Source: Bacteroidales bacterium (GTDB taxonomy: Bacteria; Bacteroidota; Bacteroidia; Bacteroidales; UBA932). Taken from it: a stretch of 63,543 nucleotides of DNA. The stretch spans positions 1-63,543 of the forward strand of contig JAFZXU010000037.1 of the NCBI GenBank assembly GCA_017616655.1, written 5' to 3'. The notes beneath the pieces were generated by a model. That model was not told the DNA's origin and did no database searches. It was given only the letters and a program-made list of their open reading frames with translations. This document shows, piece after piece, positions 38,475-46,948 of this stretch. The position numbers and the translations under genes were made by a program. Every line of letters starts with the position of its first letter. The stretch's first letter is position 1.

Positions 38475-40613
38475 CTAAATGGTTATGGTTATCTTGCCGA
38501 TGAGACTCACCGGGGCCTGCGGGAAGAGCCCGGCCTCCGTATAGGTGGTGCCGTCCATGAACGTCGCCCTGTAAACCCAGGCGTCGGCCTCATACAGCCT
38601 GCTCAGCAGGTTCTCCCCGAAGAGGGAGAGCTTGAGCCACTTGGTGACGGTGTAGTGGACCTGTGCCGAAAGGACGTCGTATGCCTTCAGGCTGCGCTCC
38701 TCGCAGGAGGTGTTGTCCCAGTACTGCTTGCCCACATATTTCCAGGCCACCTTCATTTCGAGAGGCTTTATGGGATTGATGGTCAGCGCGGCCATTCCGA
38801 CCAGCGAGGGAGAGAAGAGCATATCGGTCTCGTCGTAATGTTCCTTTTTCTGTCCCAGATAGTTCCAGTCGATGTTATTGTCATACAGATCGACATAGGT
38901 GTCGTAACCAAGTATCCTGTTGCGGCTGAGGGTGGCGTTTCCTTCGAGTTTGATCCATTTCGCAAAGCGCGCTCCGGCACTGATCTCCACGCCGCGGCGG
39001 TAACTGCGGTCCACATTCTGCTTTATGGCATAGCCTGTCTCGGAGAGGAGTCCAGTCTCAAGCAGCTGGCCGCGGTATTCCATCATGTAGCCGTTGACCG
39101 CAAAGGCATAACCGCCGTTGTCGAAGGTATATCCGAATTCGAAATCGGTCATCTTCTCGGGTCTTATCTCATCCGCCCTGCCGGCCTTGATGGCCTCCTT
39201 GATGTCACTGCGGGAGGGTTCCTTGTGGCCGCGGGCAACCGAAGCATAGACGGATGCCGAGGGGGTCAAACGATAGGAAAGGCCTCCTTTCGGATTGAAG
39301 AAGCCGTGCTTGTAATCATAATCCAGTATGGCGTGGTCCTTGTCAGGGCCCTCCATATCGAACGAGACGTGGCGGTACTGCAGGTCGCCATATATGGTAA
39401 GCCGCTCGATCCCCTTCCACTCGGCGCGGGCGAAGGTGCTGAAATCGCGCTTCAGGCCGTTGTTGCGGTAATACTCGTCATCCTTTTTATTGTCCTCCCG
39501 GGTAATGTAATATCCGTAATGGTCGCCGTTGTAGAGGGAGTAGGCGAAGTTGAACACAGCCGAAAGCTTGCTGCTGTTCCATTTGAAACTGGTATTTCCG
39601 GCGTAGTAGCGGTTGTCCATCGCCTGGCGGAGGAGGTATTCCCCTTTCAATCCCGTTTCCTTGTTCTTGGTCTTGAAGTTCTCGTAATAGCCCATTCCGT
39701 CGGTCATATGGAGCGTGGTGGTCCAGATGAAATTGGGAGTCACCTGATGGCTGTAGATGCCCTGGATATGCTGCTGAAGGTAGTTGTCGGAGTCACCGCG
39801 GTAGCCCTCTATCTGTCCCTTGCAGACTGTGGGGTTGTAGCGGCGGTTGGTCTCCAGCATCTCGGGAGGACATCCCTCCCAGGTGATACCGGAGTGCTGC
39901 GAACCGAGGATGTAGTTGAACTTCAGGGAGTTGTTCTCGCCGAGGTAGTCCACAGTTGCAAAGACTGAGTGGAGCCTTGCCCAGGCGTTGTCGAGATATC
40001 CTTCGGTAGTATTGTAGGAGTAGCGGATGTCGGCCGAGAAACCGTTGTCGGTGCGGCCTGTTCCGGTGGCGATCGTACCTGTTCCCGTAAGCCACTGTCC
40101 ACCCGAGAGTTCAACGGTGGTGTAAGGGTTGCTGCTTGGAAGTTTGGTCTGCATGTTGATGCTGCCGCCGAAGGCTCCCGGGCCGTTGACGGAGGTTCCG
40201 ATACCCCTCTGCAGCTGCACCGAGTTGAGCATTCCGGCCATTCCGGGGATATTGACCCAGAAGACCTCCTGCGATTCGGCATCGTTGAGGGTGATGCCGT
40301 TGATGGTGACGTTGATGCGGGTGGCGTCGCTGCCGCGGAGGCGCATCTTGGAATAGCCCAGGCCGGTCCCGCCTTCATTGGTGGTGACGACCGAGGGCTG
40401 CAGCGAAAGGGTCATCGGAAGCGACTGCAGGGTACTGGCCGACTGGAGTTCTTCGCGGTTGAGGTCGGAATAGGCGACCGGTGTGCTGCTCCCCGCACGG
40501 AACGCGGAGACGACGGTGCTGTCGAGAGTGTCGTGTTTGGTGATGTCGTCCTGTGCCTGTGCACAGGTGAGACCGAGCAGCAGGAGCGCTGCGGCAAGAA
40601 GTGTTCTTTTCAT
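38475..40613 (-). CDS. TonB-dependent receptor for thiamine (TPP-riboswitch controlled)
   Basis: 712 residues. Signal peptide about 1-20 (ending CAQAQ), TonB-box-like DSTVVSAFRAG, a plug domain (MRLRGSDATRINVTINGITL; VQLQRGIGTSVNGPGAFGGS) and a barrel ending LIGKITITI. Unlike the other receptors here it lacks the carboxypeptidase-regulatory N-terminal domain. Its role in thiamine or TPP uptake rests on the riboswitch upstream and pnuT downstream. The start codon lies six bases after the riboswitch. Confidence 0.92.
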   Translation of the reverse strand: MKRTLLAAALLLLGLTCAQAQDDITKHDTLDSTVVSAFRAGSSTPVAYSDLNREELQSASTLQSLPMTLSLQPSVVTTNEGGTGLGYSKMRLRGSDATRINVTINGITLNDAESQEVFWVNIPGMAGMLNSVQLQRGIGTSVNGPGAFGGSINMQTKLPSSNPYTTVELSGGQWLTGTGTIATGTGRTDNGFSADIRYSYNTTEGYLDNAWARLHSVFATVDYLGENNSLKFNYILGSQHSGITWEGCPPEMLETNRRYNPTVCKGQIEGYRGDSDNYLQQHIQGIYSHQVTPNFIWTTTLHMTDGMGYYENFKTKNKETGLKGEYLLRQAMDNRYYAGNTSFKWNSSKLSAVFNFAYSLYNGDHYGYYITREDNKKDDEYYRNNGLKRDFSTFARAEWKGIERLTIYGDLQYRHVSFDMEGPDKDHAILDYDYKHGFFNPKGGLSYRLTPSASVYASVARGHKEPSRSDIKEAIKAGRADEIRPEKMTDFEFGYTFDNGGYAFAVNGYMMEYRGQLLETGLLSETGYAIKQNVDRSYRRGVEISAGARFAKWIKLEGNATLSRNRILGYDTYVDLYDNNIDWNYLGQKKEHYDETDMLFSPSLVGMAALTINPIKPLEMKVAWKYVGKQYWDNTSCEERSLKAYDVLSAQVHYTVTKWLKLSLFGENLLSRLYEADAWVYRATFMDGTTYTEAGLFPQAPVSLIGKITITI

Positions 40614-40618
40614 ATTCT

Positions 40619-40700
40619 CTTTCCTACGCCGGTATTACCCGGATCAGGTTAACAATAAGGGTATGATCTCAGCCCAATAGTTGAGCACCCCGTGGAATTA
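40619..40700 (-). promoter_or_regulatory. TPP (THI-box) riboswitch
   Basis: On the minus strand the conserved THI-box parts appear in order: GGGGTGC (40685-40691), GGGCTGAGA ending at 40667, ACCC, AACCTGATCCGGGTAAT and GCGTAGGAA (ending near 40622). The 3' end runs straight into the receptor start (GGAAAGAGAATATG), so ligand binding would hide the ribosome-binding region and control translation. Confidence 0.95.
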
Positions 40701-40705
40701 TGACG

Positions 40706-40732
40706 CAAATATAAGTTTTTATAGTAACTTTG
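40706..40732. promoter_or_regulatory. Divergent promoters: thiamine operon and glutamine cyclotransferase
   Basis: TATATTTG on the minus strand at 40706-40713, just before the riboswitch, and TAACTTTG on the plus strand at 40725-40732, 20 bases before the ATG at 40753. Eleven bases separate the two elements. Confidence 0.65.
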
Positions 40733-40752
40733 TGAAGCATTAATTTGTACGG

Positions 40753-41517
40753 ATGATATTCAAGGTATTGTCAACAGCCTTAGCTGCCGTCCTCCTGGCG
40801 GGAGGAGCCGATGTCTTTGCCCAGACGCCGAAGAGGTACACATGCAAGGTGGAGGAGACGTTCCGCCACGATGCGGGCGCCTACACCCAGGGACTCTTCT
40901 TTTTCAAGGGCAAACTCTACGAATCGGCCGGGCAGTACGGTGAATCCACCCTCCGCGAAGTCGACCTCCAGAGCGGAGTCGCAACCCGCCGGTTCCAGTT
41001 CGACCGCCGGATCTTCGCCGAAGGTGCCTGCGTACTCAACTGCCGCATCTATGTGCTTTCCTGGAAGGAGCACACCTGCTTCGTCTTCAATCCGGAGAAC
41101 TTCAACAAGCTGGGATCGTTCCGCTACAACGGCGAGGGATGGGGTCTCACCACCGACGGCAAGAGTCTGATAATGAGCGACGGAAGCAATGTCATCCGCT
41201 ACCGCGACCCCAAGACTTTCCAGGTTACGAAGGAGATAAAGGTCAAGATAAACGGCCGCGACTTAGAGTACCTCAACGAGCTTGAATACATCGACGGCAA
41301 GATCTGGGCGAACGTTTACGGCTCCGACGCCATCGTGATCATCGACCCCGCCACCGGAGTCGTCACGGCAACCGTGGACTGCTCCGGCCTTCTCCCCGCC
41401 AATCTCCGCAAGCCCTCGACCGACGTCTTCAACGGCATTGCATACAATCCCGCCGACGGCGGCATCTACGTCACCGGCAAATACTGGCCGAGGCTCTACA
41501 GGATTTCACTGAAATAA
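40753..41517 (+). CDS. Glutaminyl-peptide cyclotransferase (plant/bacterial beta-propeller type), secreted
   Basis: 254 residues. Signal peptide about 1-23 (ending ADVFA). The glutamine-cyclotransferase pattern is clear: AYTQGLFFFKGKLYESAGQY, then GEGWGLTTDGKSLIMSDGS, LEYLNELEYIDGKIWANVYG and NGIAYNPADGGIYVTGKYWP, the repeated blades of a five-bladed propeller. It converts N-terminal Gln of exported proteins to pyroglutamate. In Bacteroidota many lipid-free exported proteins carry pyroglutamate after signal cleavage; several signal peptides here end in AQ. Confidence 0.93.
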   Translation: MIFKVLSTALAAVLLAGGADVFAQTPKRYTCKVEETFRHDAGAYTQGLFFFKGKLYESAGQYGESTLREVDLQSGVATRRFQFDRRIFAEGACVLNCRIYVLSWKEHTCFVFNPENFNKLGSFRYNGEGWGLTTDGKSLIMSDGSNVIRYRDPKTFQVTKEIKVKINGRDLEYLNELEYIDGKIWANVYGSDAIVIIDPATGVVTATVDCSGLLPANLRKPSTDVFNGIAYNPADGGIYVTGKYWPRLYRISLK

Positions 41518-41552
41518 CAACCATTTTATCTTTAACCAATACCAACGACATT

Positions 41553-41705
41553 ATGAAGAAAAGCATTTACACTGCGCCGCTTGCGGAAGTTTCCGAAGTG
41601 ATGGCCATGGCCGTCCTCTGCGCAAGCAACGAAGGTACCAATGAGGACTTCAGCAAGGGTACCGGCTTCTCTTTCGACCTGTTCGAGGGTGTCAAACCAT
41701 TCTAG
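41553..41705 (+). CDS. Small unknown peptide ahead of the BspA-like gene
   Basis: 50 residues, beginning MKKSIYTAPLAEVSEVMAMA and ending FDLFEGVKPF; one Cys (C23, VLCASNEG), acidic middle. It has no clear signal peptide. The pattern MKK-x-Y-x-AP-x-x-E-V is familiar from short peptides in gut Bacteroidales, whose function I do not know. The ATG at 41553 and the stop TAG at 41703-41705 leave 12 bases to the next ATG. The AGGAGG ribosome-binding site of the next gene overlaps the stop, so the two genes look coupled. Confidence 0.65.
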   Translation: MKKSIYTAPLAEVSEVMAMAVLCASNEGTNEDFSKGTGFSFDLFEGVKPF

Positions 41706-41717
41706 GAGGACAGGATT

Positions 41718-43730
41718 ATGAAGAAAGCATTATTCGCAATGGCATTCGCGGCCCTTTTTGCGGTCGGCTGCCAGATTTCGGATTTCGCTCCCGACATGAA
41801 GAAGGAGCTGAAAGTTTTCACGGGTACCATCGCAGATGACGCCACCCGTGCCGCTCTCCTCGCCGACGGCGACATATATCACGTAACATGGTCTCTGAAC
41901 GACAGGATCATGATCAACGACGAATATGAGTTCACCGCCACCGTGGGCGACGCGACCACTACCTACTTCGTACAGGACACCACCGGTGCACGTCCCGACG
42001 ATCCTCCGACAGGCCCCTACAAGGCTGTTTATCCTTTCTCCGTCGGCCGCGGTATGCCCGGTGTGCAGAATTATGTTGCGGGAGGCGTTGAAATCATCCC
42101 CATGTATGCAGAGTCCGACAACGAGAATCTCTCGTTCAAGAACATGATAGGTATCCTGAAACTCAACGTCAAGACCGGTGAAACGGGCGTCGTCGTCAAG
42201 AAGATCGTCATGACTGCCGACCAGCCGATGAGCGGCGAATATGAAGTTGTGAACAACGCAGCCGTAGTCAGCGGCACCGCCGGCGTCACTGTCAACTGCG
42301 GCGAGGGCGTGGCCATAGGAGCGGATCCCGTTCCCTTCTTCGTGACCGTTCCCGCCAACACCTATACCGGAATGACCATCAAGGTCTACACCACCGACGG
42401 CAAGGTCGCTTCCGTCAAGATGAAGTCAGGCGCAAGCGTCACCGTGGAGCGTTCGAAGTATTATGAGGCTGATTTCTCCTTCAACGGCTTCACTCCCATT
42501 GAAGGCGTAGGCGGAGTGGCTCTCCTCCCTTCAGGCCCCGATTTCAACACCATCATCAAGCAGGTCGTAACGGAAGATGAACTGGCTACCTATGCGACAA
42601 TTGACGAGACAAATGTAACGAGAATCGTCTTCAATACTCTCAGCGCAGAGACCGAAGGCCTGGAGATACAGGATCTCTCTTCCGACAAGCCTGTCTACCT
42701 TGTATATGACAAGGCTTCCGGTGTCGTAAGCATCAATACTCCCGCAGAGAAACTCAAGACTCCTGCCGACGCATCCTATATGTTCGCATATTTCGGTTCG
42801 ATGAAGTACATCGACAACCTGAAGTGCCTCGATACAGAAGATGCAGAGCTTATGAACCATATGTTCTGCCTTACCGGAGGCACCAACCGCGAACTTCGTG
42901 AGCTTGACCTGAGCAATTTCAACACCTCGAATGTAACCAACATGCGTTCGATGTTCAACGGCCTGCGCAATGTCACCAGTCTCGATGTCAGCAGTTTCGA
43001 CACTTCCAACGTGGAGGAGATGACCTATATGTTCCAGTATTGCATCAACCTCAAGGAACTCGACCTGAGCAACTTCAATACCGAGATGGTAGAGAGCATG
43101 TCCTACATGTTCGGATACTGCTATGCCCTCGAGAATCTGAATGTCAGCAGCTTCAACACTGAGAACTGCCTCAACCTCGGTTATATGTTCTACTATTGCG
43201 AATCGCTGATCAACCTCGACCTCAGCAGCTTCAATACCGAGAACGCAACCAACCTGGGCCGTATCTTCCAGCACTGCCACAACCTGCTCGAGGTCAAGAC
43301 CCCGAACTTCAGCTTCGCTTCCGCTACCGAAGTGCGTTCGTTCTACAACCGTTGCGATGCTATCCAGAAGATCGACGTCAGCATGCTGGAGGGATGTGAG
43401 AACTTCACCAGCAGCTCTACCACCGGCTACTTCTTCTGGTGCGTAAAGAGCCTTAGGGAACTCTACTGCGGCGACGTATTCCACTTCAGTACGCGTCCTA
43501 CGCAGTTCTTCAGCGCAACCAACTCTTCGTTCGAGATGCGTCCCGGTTCGGTATTCGGTGGATTCACCATCTATTGCGACCAGGATATCGCAGACTGGTT
43601 CGCAACCACAGGCCTCCGCTGGCTCCCCGTAGGATACAACTCCGACGGAGTTCCTACCGACCCCATCCCCGTCACCTTCAAGCACTACAAGACGGGTAAC
43701 GAACTTCAGGTTGAATGGTCTGCTCCTTAA
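41718..43730 (+). CDS. Lipoprotein with fimbrillin-like N-terminus and BspA-type (DUF285) leucine-rich repeats
   Basis: 670 residues. Lipobox FAVGC (C18). Residues about 30-265 are a beta-rich region like fimbrillin/Mfa-like proteins (VTWSLNDRIMIND; FVTVPANTYTGMTIKVYTTD). Residues about 385-560 hold around six 23-24-residue DUF285 repeats of the form LDLSNFNTSNVTNMRSMF. The last part (about 600-670) is probably another domain. BspA-like repeats in oral and gut Bacteroidota bind host matrix proteins or other bacteria, so an adhesive role is likely. AGGAGG at 41704-41709 is a strong ribosome-binding site. Confidence 0.85.
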   Translation: MKKALFAMAFAALFAVGCQISDFAPDMKKELKVFTGTIADDATRAALLADGDIYHVTWSLNDRIMINDEYEFTATVGDATTTYFVQDTTGARPDDPPTGPYKAVYPFSVGRGMPGVQNYVAGGVEIIPMYAESDNENLSFKNMIGILKLNVKTGETGVVVKKIVMTADQPMSGEYEVVNNAAVVSGTAGVTVNCGEGVAIGADPVPFFVTVPANTYTGMTIKVYTTDGKVASVKMKSGASVTVERSKYYEADFSFNGFTPIEGVGGVALLPSGPDFNTIIKQVVTEDELATYATIDETNVTRIVFNTLSAETEGLEIQDLSSDKPVYLVYDKASGVVSINTPAEKLKTPADASYMFAYFGSMKYIDNLKCLDTEDAELMNHMFCLTGGTNRELRELDLSNFNTSNVTNMRSMFNGLRNVTSLDVSSFDTSNVEEMTYMFQYCINLKELDLSNFNTEMVESMSYMFGYCYALENLNVSSFNTENCLNLGYMFYYCESLINLDLSSFNTENATNLGRIFQHCHNLLEVKTPNFSFASATEVRSFYNRCDAIQKIDVSMLEGCENFTSSSTTGYFFWCVKSLRELYCGDVFHFSTRPTQFFSATNSSFEMRPGSVFGGFTIYCDQDIADWFATTGLRWLPVGYNSDGVPTDPIPVTFKHYKTGNELQVEWSAP

Positions 43731-43753
43731 TGGATTGCCCCATACGATATTAA

Positions 43754-43785
43754 AAATCCCGGAGGCTTGAGCTTCGGGATTCTTT
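43754..43785. terminator. Bidirectional terminator between BspA-like and macB genes
   Basis: AATCCCGGAGGC TTGA GCTTCGGGATT hairpin (about 43755-43781), flanked by A-rich sequence on the left and T-rich on the right, between two convergent genes. Confidence 0.7.
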
Positions 43786-45003
43786 CTATTCGTACCTGAG
43801 GGCGTCTATCGGATTCAATCGGGAGGCCTTTCGGGCCGGATACCAACCGAAGAAAATTCCCGTAACCGTACAGACGAGGAACGAAAGCACGATCGAGAAT
43901 GGCTGGACCGCGGTCGGCATATTGAACAGCGATATCACCTTGGAAGCCACCACGCCCAGTATGACTCCGATTAATCCGCCCAGGACGCTGATAATCACCG
44001 ACTCTATGAGGAACTGCCAGAGGATGTGACGTCCCTTGGCGCCGATCGACATGCGGAGTCCGATCTCGCGCGTGCGCTCGGTAACCGAAACATACATGAT
44101 GTTCATGATGCCTATACCACCCACTATGAGGGAGATTCCTGCAACGCAGGCAAGGAGCACGGTAAGCATATCCATCACGGATGACATCGTCTCCATCATC
44201 TCCTGCTGGGAACGGACGTTGAAGTCGTTGTCCTGCCCTATCTTGATGTCGTGGTTGGTCTGGAGAATCCGTGTTATCTCGTCGATGGCCTGGTCGGTGT
44301 ACTCCTCGGAGATGGCCGAGCAGGTGATGCCCTGGATGTAGTTGATGGCGAGGATGCGTTTCTGCACGGTGGTATAGGGCGCGATAATCAGGTCGTCCTG
44401 GTCCATTCCCATGCCATTGTATCCGCGAGACTGAAGCACTCCCACAATCTTCATCGGGGTCTTGTTGAAACGGATCACCTGCCCGAGGGGTTCCTCGCCG
44501 TCGGGGAAGAGTTCGCTCACGACGGTGCTTCCCACCACGCAGACCTTGGAGGCGTGCTTGATGTCGCTCTCGTCGAAGACCGAGCCGCTCTCAACAGTAT
44601 ATCCGCGAATCTCGAGATAATCGGCATTTGTGCCGTACATCGTAGTCGGAGTATTGTTGGAACCCTTGATAGCCTGCCCGGAAGCGCTCATCGTAGGAGT
44701 AATCTTGTCCACGTAACTCGCTTCGCGGACTATCGATTCGTAATCCTCCATCTTGAGGGTCTGCATGCTCGAACCGCTCTGGCGGACGCCGCCGAAACGG
44801 CCGTTGCCGGGGCTCACCGTAATCATATTGGAACCCATAGAGCCAATCTCGTCGCGGATGCTCTGCTTGCTTCCTGCTCCGATGGCCAGCATTGCGATGA
44901 CGGAGGCGACGCCGATGATGATACCGAGCATCGTCAGGAAGCCGCGCGTCTTGTTGTTGAGCAGCGCCTTGACAGCTATCTTTATCAAATTACCGAAATC
45001 CAT
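43786..45003 (-). CDS. macB: MacB-like ABC transporter permease
   Basis: 405 residues: N-terminal helix (FLTMLGIIIGVASVIAMLAI), a periplasmic MacB domain (about 50-270) and three C-terminal helices with the conserved GIGIMNIMYVSVTERTREIG and GWYPARKASRLNPIDALRYE. There is no fused ATPase; that is encoded two bases upstream. It drives mechanotransmission-type export with MacA and TolC. The ATG at 45003 was preferred to 45024, which overlaps the ATPase gene. Confidence 0.93.
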   Translation of the reverse strand: MDFGNLIKIAVKALLNNKTRGFLTMLGIIIGVASVIAMLAIGAGSKQSIRDEIGSMGSNMITVSPGNGRFGGVRQSGSSMQTLKMEDYESIVREASYVDKITPTMSASGQAIKGSNNTPTTMYGTNADYLEIRGYTVESGSVFDESDIKHASKVCVVGSTVVSELFPDGEEPLGQVIRFNKTPMKIVGVLQSRGYNGMGMDQDDLIIAPYTTVQKRILAINYIQGITCSAISEEYTDQAIDEITRILQTNHDIKIGQDNDFNVRSQQEMMETMSSVMDMLTVLLACVAGISLIVGGIGIMNIMYVSVTERTREIGLRMSIGAKGRHILWQFLIESVIISVLGGLIGVILGVVASKVISLFNMPTAVQPFSIVLSFLVCTVTGIFFGWYPARKASRLNPIDALRYE

Positions 45004-45005
45004 AC

Positions 45006-45743
45006 CTAATCCTCCTCTTTCCAATTTGCAAGCACTTCGTCCGCCGACTGGATATTGTCGTTGCGGACATCGGAGATGATGCGGCCGTCGCGCAGGGTGA
45101 TGGTGCGGCTGCTGAACTGCTCCAGATCGGGATTATGGGTTACGAAAAGAATGGTCTTGCCCGCCCTGTGAAGCTTCTGGAAGAGGGCCAGCACCTCGTA
45201 CGACTTCTTGCTGTCGAGGTTACCGGTAGCCTCGTCGGCCAGGATGATGACCGGGTCGTTGACAAGGGCGCGGGCTATGGCCACACGCTGCTGCTGACCT
45301 CCGGAAAGCTGGTTGGACTTGTGCATCAGGCGGTCCTCAAGGCCTACGGCGGTAAGAGCTTCAATTGCCCTGCGGCGCCGCTCCGATGCGGAGACGTCGC
45401 GGTTGTACATCAGCGGCAGCTCCACATTCTCCACCGAAGTGGTCTTCGGCAACAGATTGTAGTTCTGGAAGATGAAGCCGATCTTGCGGTTGCGCAGGGT
45501 GGCGCGGTCGTTCTTTCCCATATTGCGCACCGAAACGCCGTCAAGGTAGTACTCGCCTGCGGTCGGCACATCCAGGCAACCCAGAATATTGAGCAACGTG
45601 GATTTGCCGGAGCCGCTGGAGCCTACTATGGTCACGAACTCGCCGGAGTCGATGGAGAAAGAGAGGCCGCGGAGGGCGCGCACCACCTCGTCACCCACGA
45701 TAAACTCGCGTTTGAGCCCTACGGTTCTGATAATCTCTGCCAT
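45006..45743 (-). CDS. ABC transporter ATP-binding protein (MacB/LolD type)
   Basis: 245 residues. Walker A GSSGSGKST (41-49), Q-loop FQNYNLLPKTTSVENVELPL, signature LSGGQQQRVAIARAL, Walker B VIILADEATGNLDS and H-loop FVTHNPDL. It pairs with the permease two bases downstream and the adaptor two bases upstream to make a tripartite efflux pump. Confidence 0.95.
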   Translation of the reverse strand: MAEIIRTVGLKREFIVGDEVVRALRGLSFSIDSGEFVTIVGSSGSGKSTLLNILGCLDVPTAGEYYLDGVSVRNMGKNDRATLRNRKIGFIFQNYNLLPKTTSVENVELPLMYNRDVSASERRRRAIEALTAVGLEDRLMHKSNQLSGGQQQRVAIARALVNDPVIILADEATGNLDSKKSYEVLALFQKLHRAGKTILFVTHNPDLEQFSSRTITLRDGRIISDVRNDNIQSADEVLANWKEED

Positions 45744-45745
45744 CT

Positions 45746-46942
45746 TTACTTCGTTCGCTTATTGTCTTCCCTTCCCGGAGGTTTGGGCATGAAGGGGTTG
45801 CCGCCGCTCTGCGGCTGCTTCATATCGGGTTTGTCGGGCATCTTGCCGCCCTTCTTTGCGCTGACGAGTTTGGTACCGGTGACCACCCTGTCGCCTAAAT
45901 TCAAGCCGGATGTAATCTCGGTGAGGACGCCGTCGGTGACACCCAGTTCGACTGCGACAGGAGTGAGCTTGCCGTCAGCCTCCTGACGCCATACGCAGTT
46001 CTCGGGAGTCTCGCCTTCGAATCCTTCGGGGGTGAAGCGGAGCGCCCTTACAGGCACTGCGAGGACATCCTGCTTGTCGAGAGTATAGATGGTGACGCTT
46101 GCCGTAAGTCCGGGTTTGAGCTTGAGATCCGGATTGGGGGCATCGATGACCACCTCATAGGTCACGACGTTGGAGGTAGTGGTAGCCTGGAGGCGCACCT
46201 GGGTCACGGTACCATTGAAGGTATCGTCGGGATATGCGTCCACGGTAAAGTCAACCCTTTGTCCCTCAAGGACTTCTCCAATATCCGCCTCATCTACCGT
46301 AGCAATCACCCTCATGGCGCGGAGGTCCTCCGCGATGGTGAATAGCGTCGGGGTGCTGAAGCCGGAAGCCACGGTCTGTCCCTCGTCCACGGCACGGTTG
46401 AGCACCACGCCGTTGATGGGAGAATAGATCCTGGCATAGCCGATATTGGTCTGGGCCCTCTTGTAGGAGGCCTGTGCCTGCTGGTATGCATACTTACTGC
46501 GCTGATAGGAATAGAGCGCGCTCTCATATTCCGAATCGCTCACGAAACCGTCGTCGTGGAGTCCCTTGGAGCGGTTGTAGGCCGACTCCTGATACTCGAA
46601 CTCCGCCTTTGCCGAATTGAGATTTGCAAGGGAGGAAGCCAGTTCGGACTGGAGCACCGAGCGGTCGAGTTCGGCAATCAGCTGTCCGGCCTTGACCTCT
46701 GAATTGAAGTCGACATATATCTTGGAGATGATGCCGGAGACCTGGGTACCGACATCGACTGTCGAGATGGGTTCTACCGTTCCGGTGGCCGTCACACTGC
46801 TGGAGATGCGCGTAGGCGCCATAGTGGTGGTCTGGTAAACCAGGATCTGCTTCTCCTTGCGGCCGAAGATCAGATAGAGTGCTACGGCTGCGGCCAGAAC
46901 GGCCAGGCAGATCCAAAGTATGGTTTTAGTGCTCTTTTTCAT
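45746..46942 (-). CDS. macA: Periplasmic adaptor subunit (MacA / HlyD family)
   Basis: 398 residues: signal anchor at about 8-26, then a barrel-sandwich/lipoyl start (TVEPISTVDVGTQVSGIISK), a long coiled-coil hairpin (about 90-165, LASSLANLNSAKAEFEYQES) and a beta-barrel (MRVIATVDEADIGEVLEGQ). The tail is Pro/Lys-rich (MPDKPDMKQPQSGGNPFMPK). It links the MacB permease to the TolC-like channel. Confidence 0.93.
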   Translation of the reverse strand: MKKSTKTILWICLAVLAAAVALYLIFGRKEKQILVYQTTTMAPTRISSSVTATGTVEPISTVDVGTQVSGIISKIYVDFNSEVKAGQLIAELDRSVLQSELASSLANLNSAKAEFEYQESAYNRSKGLHDDGFVSDSEYESALYSYQRSKYAYQQAQASYKRAQTNIGYARIYSPINGVVLNRAVDEGQTVASGFSTPTLFTIAEDLRAMRVIATVDEADIGEVLEGQRVDFTVDAYPDDTFNGTVTQVRLQATTTSNVVTYEVVIDAPNPDLKLKPGLTASVTIYTLDKQDVLAVPVRALRFTPEGFEGETPENCVWRQEADGKLTPVAVELGVTDGVLTEITSGLNLGDRVVTGTKLVSAKKGGKMPDKPDMKQPQSGGNPFMPKPPGREDNKRTK

Positions 46943-46948
46943 CTATGC

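Noticed and set aside
38655-39968. 437-codon frame antisense to the thiamine receptor
   Set aside because: Same reason: it mirrors a real gene whose domains are clear on the other strand.
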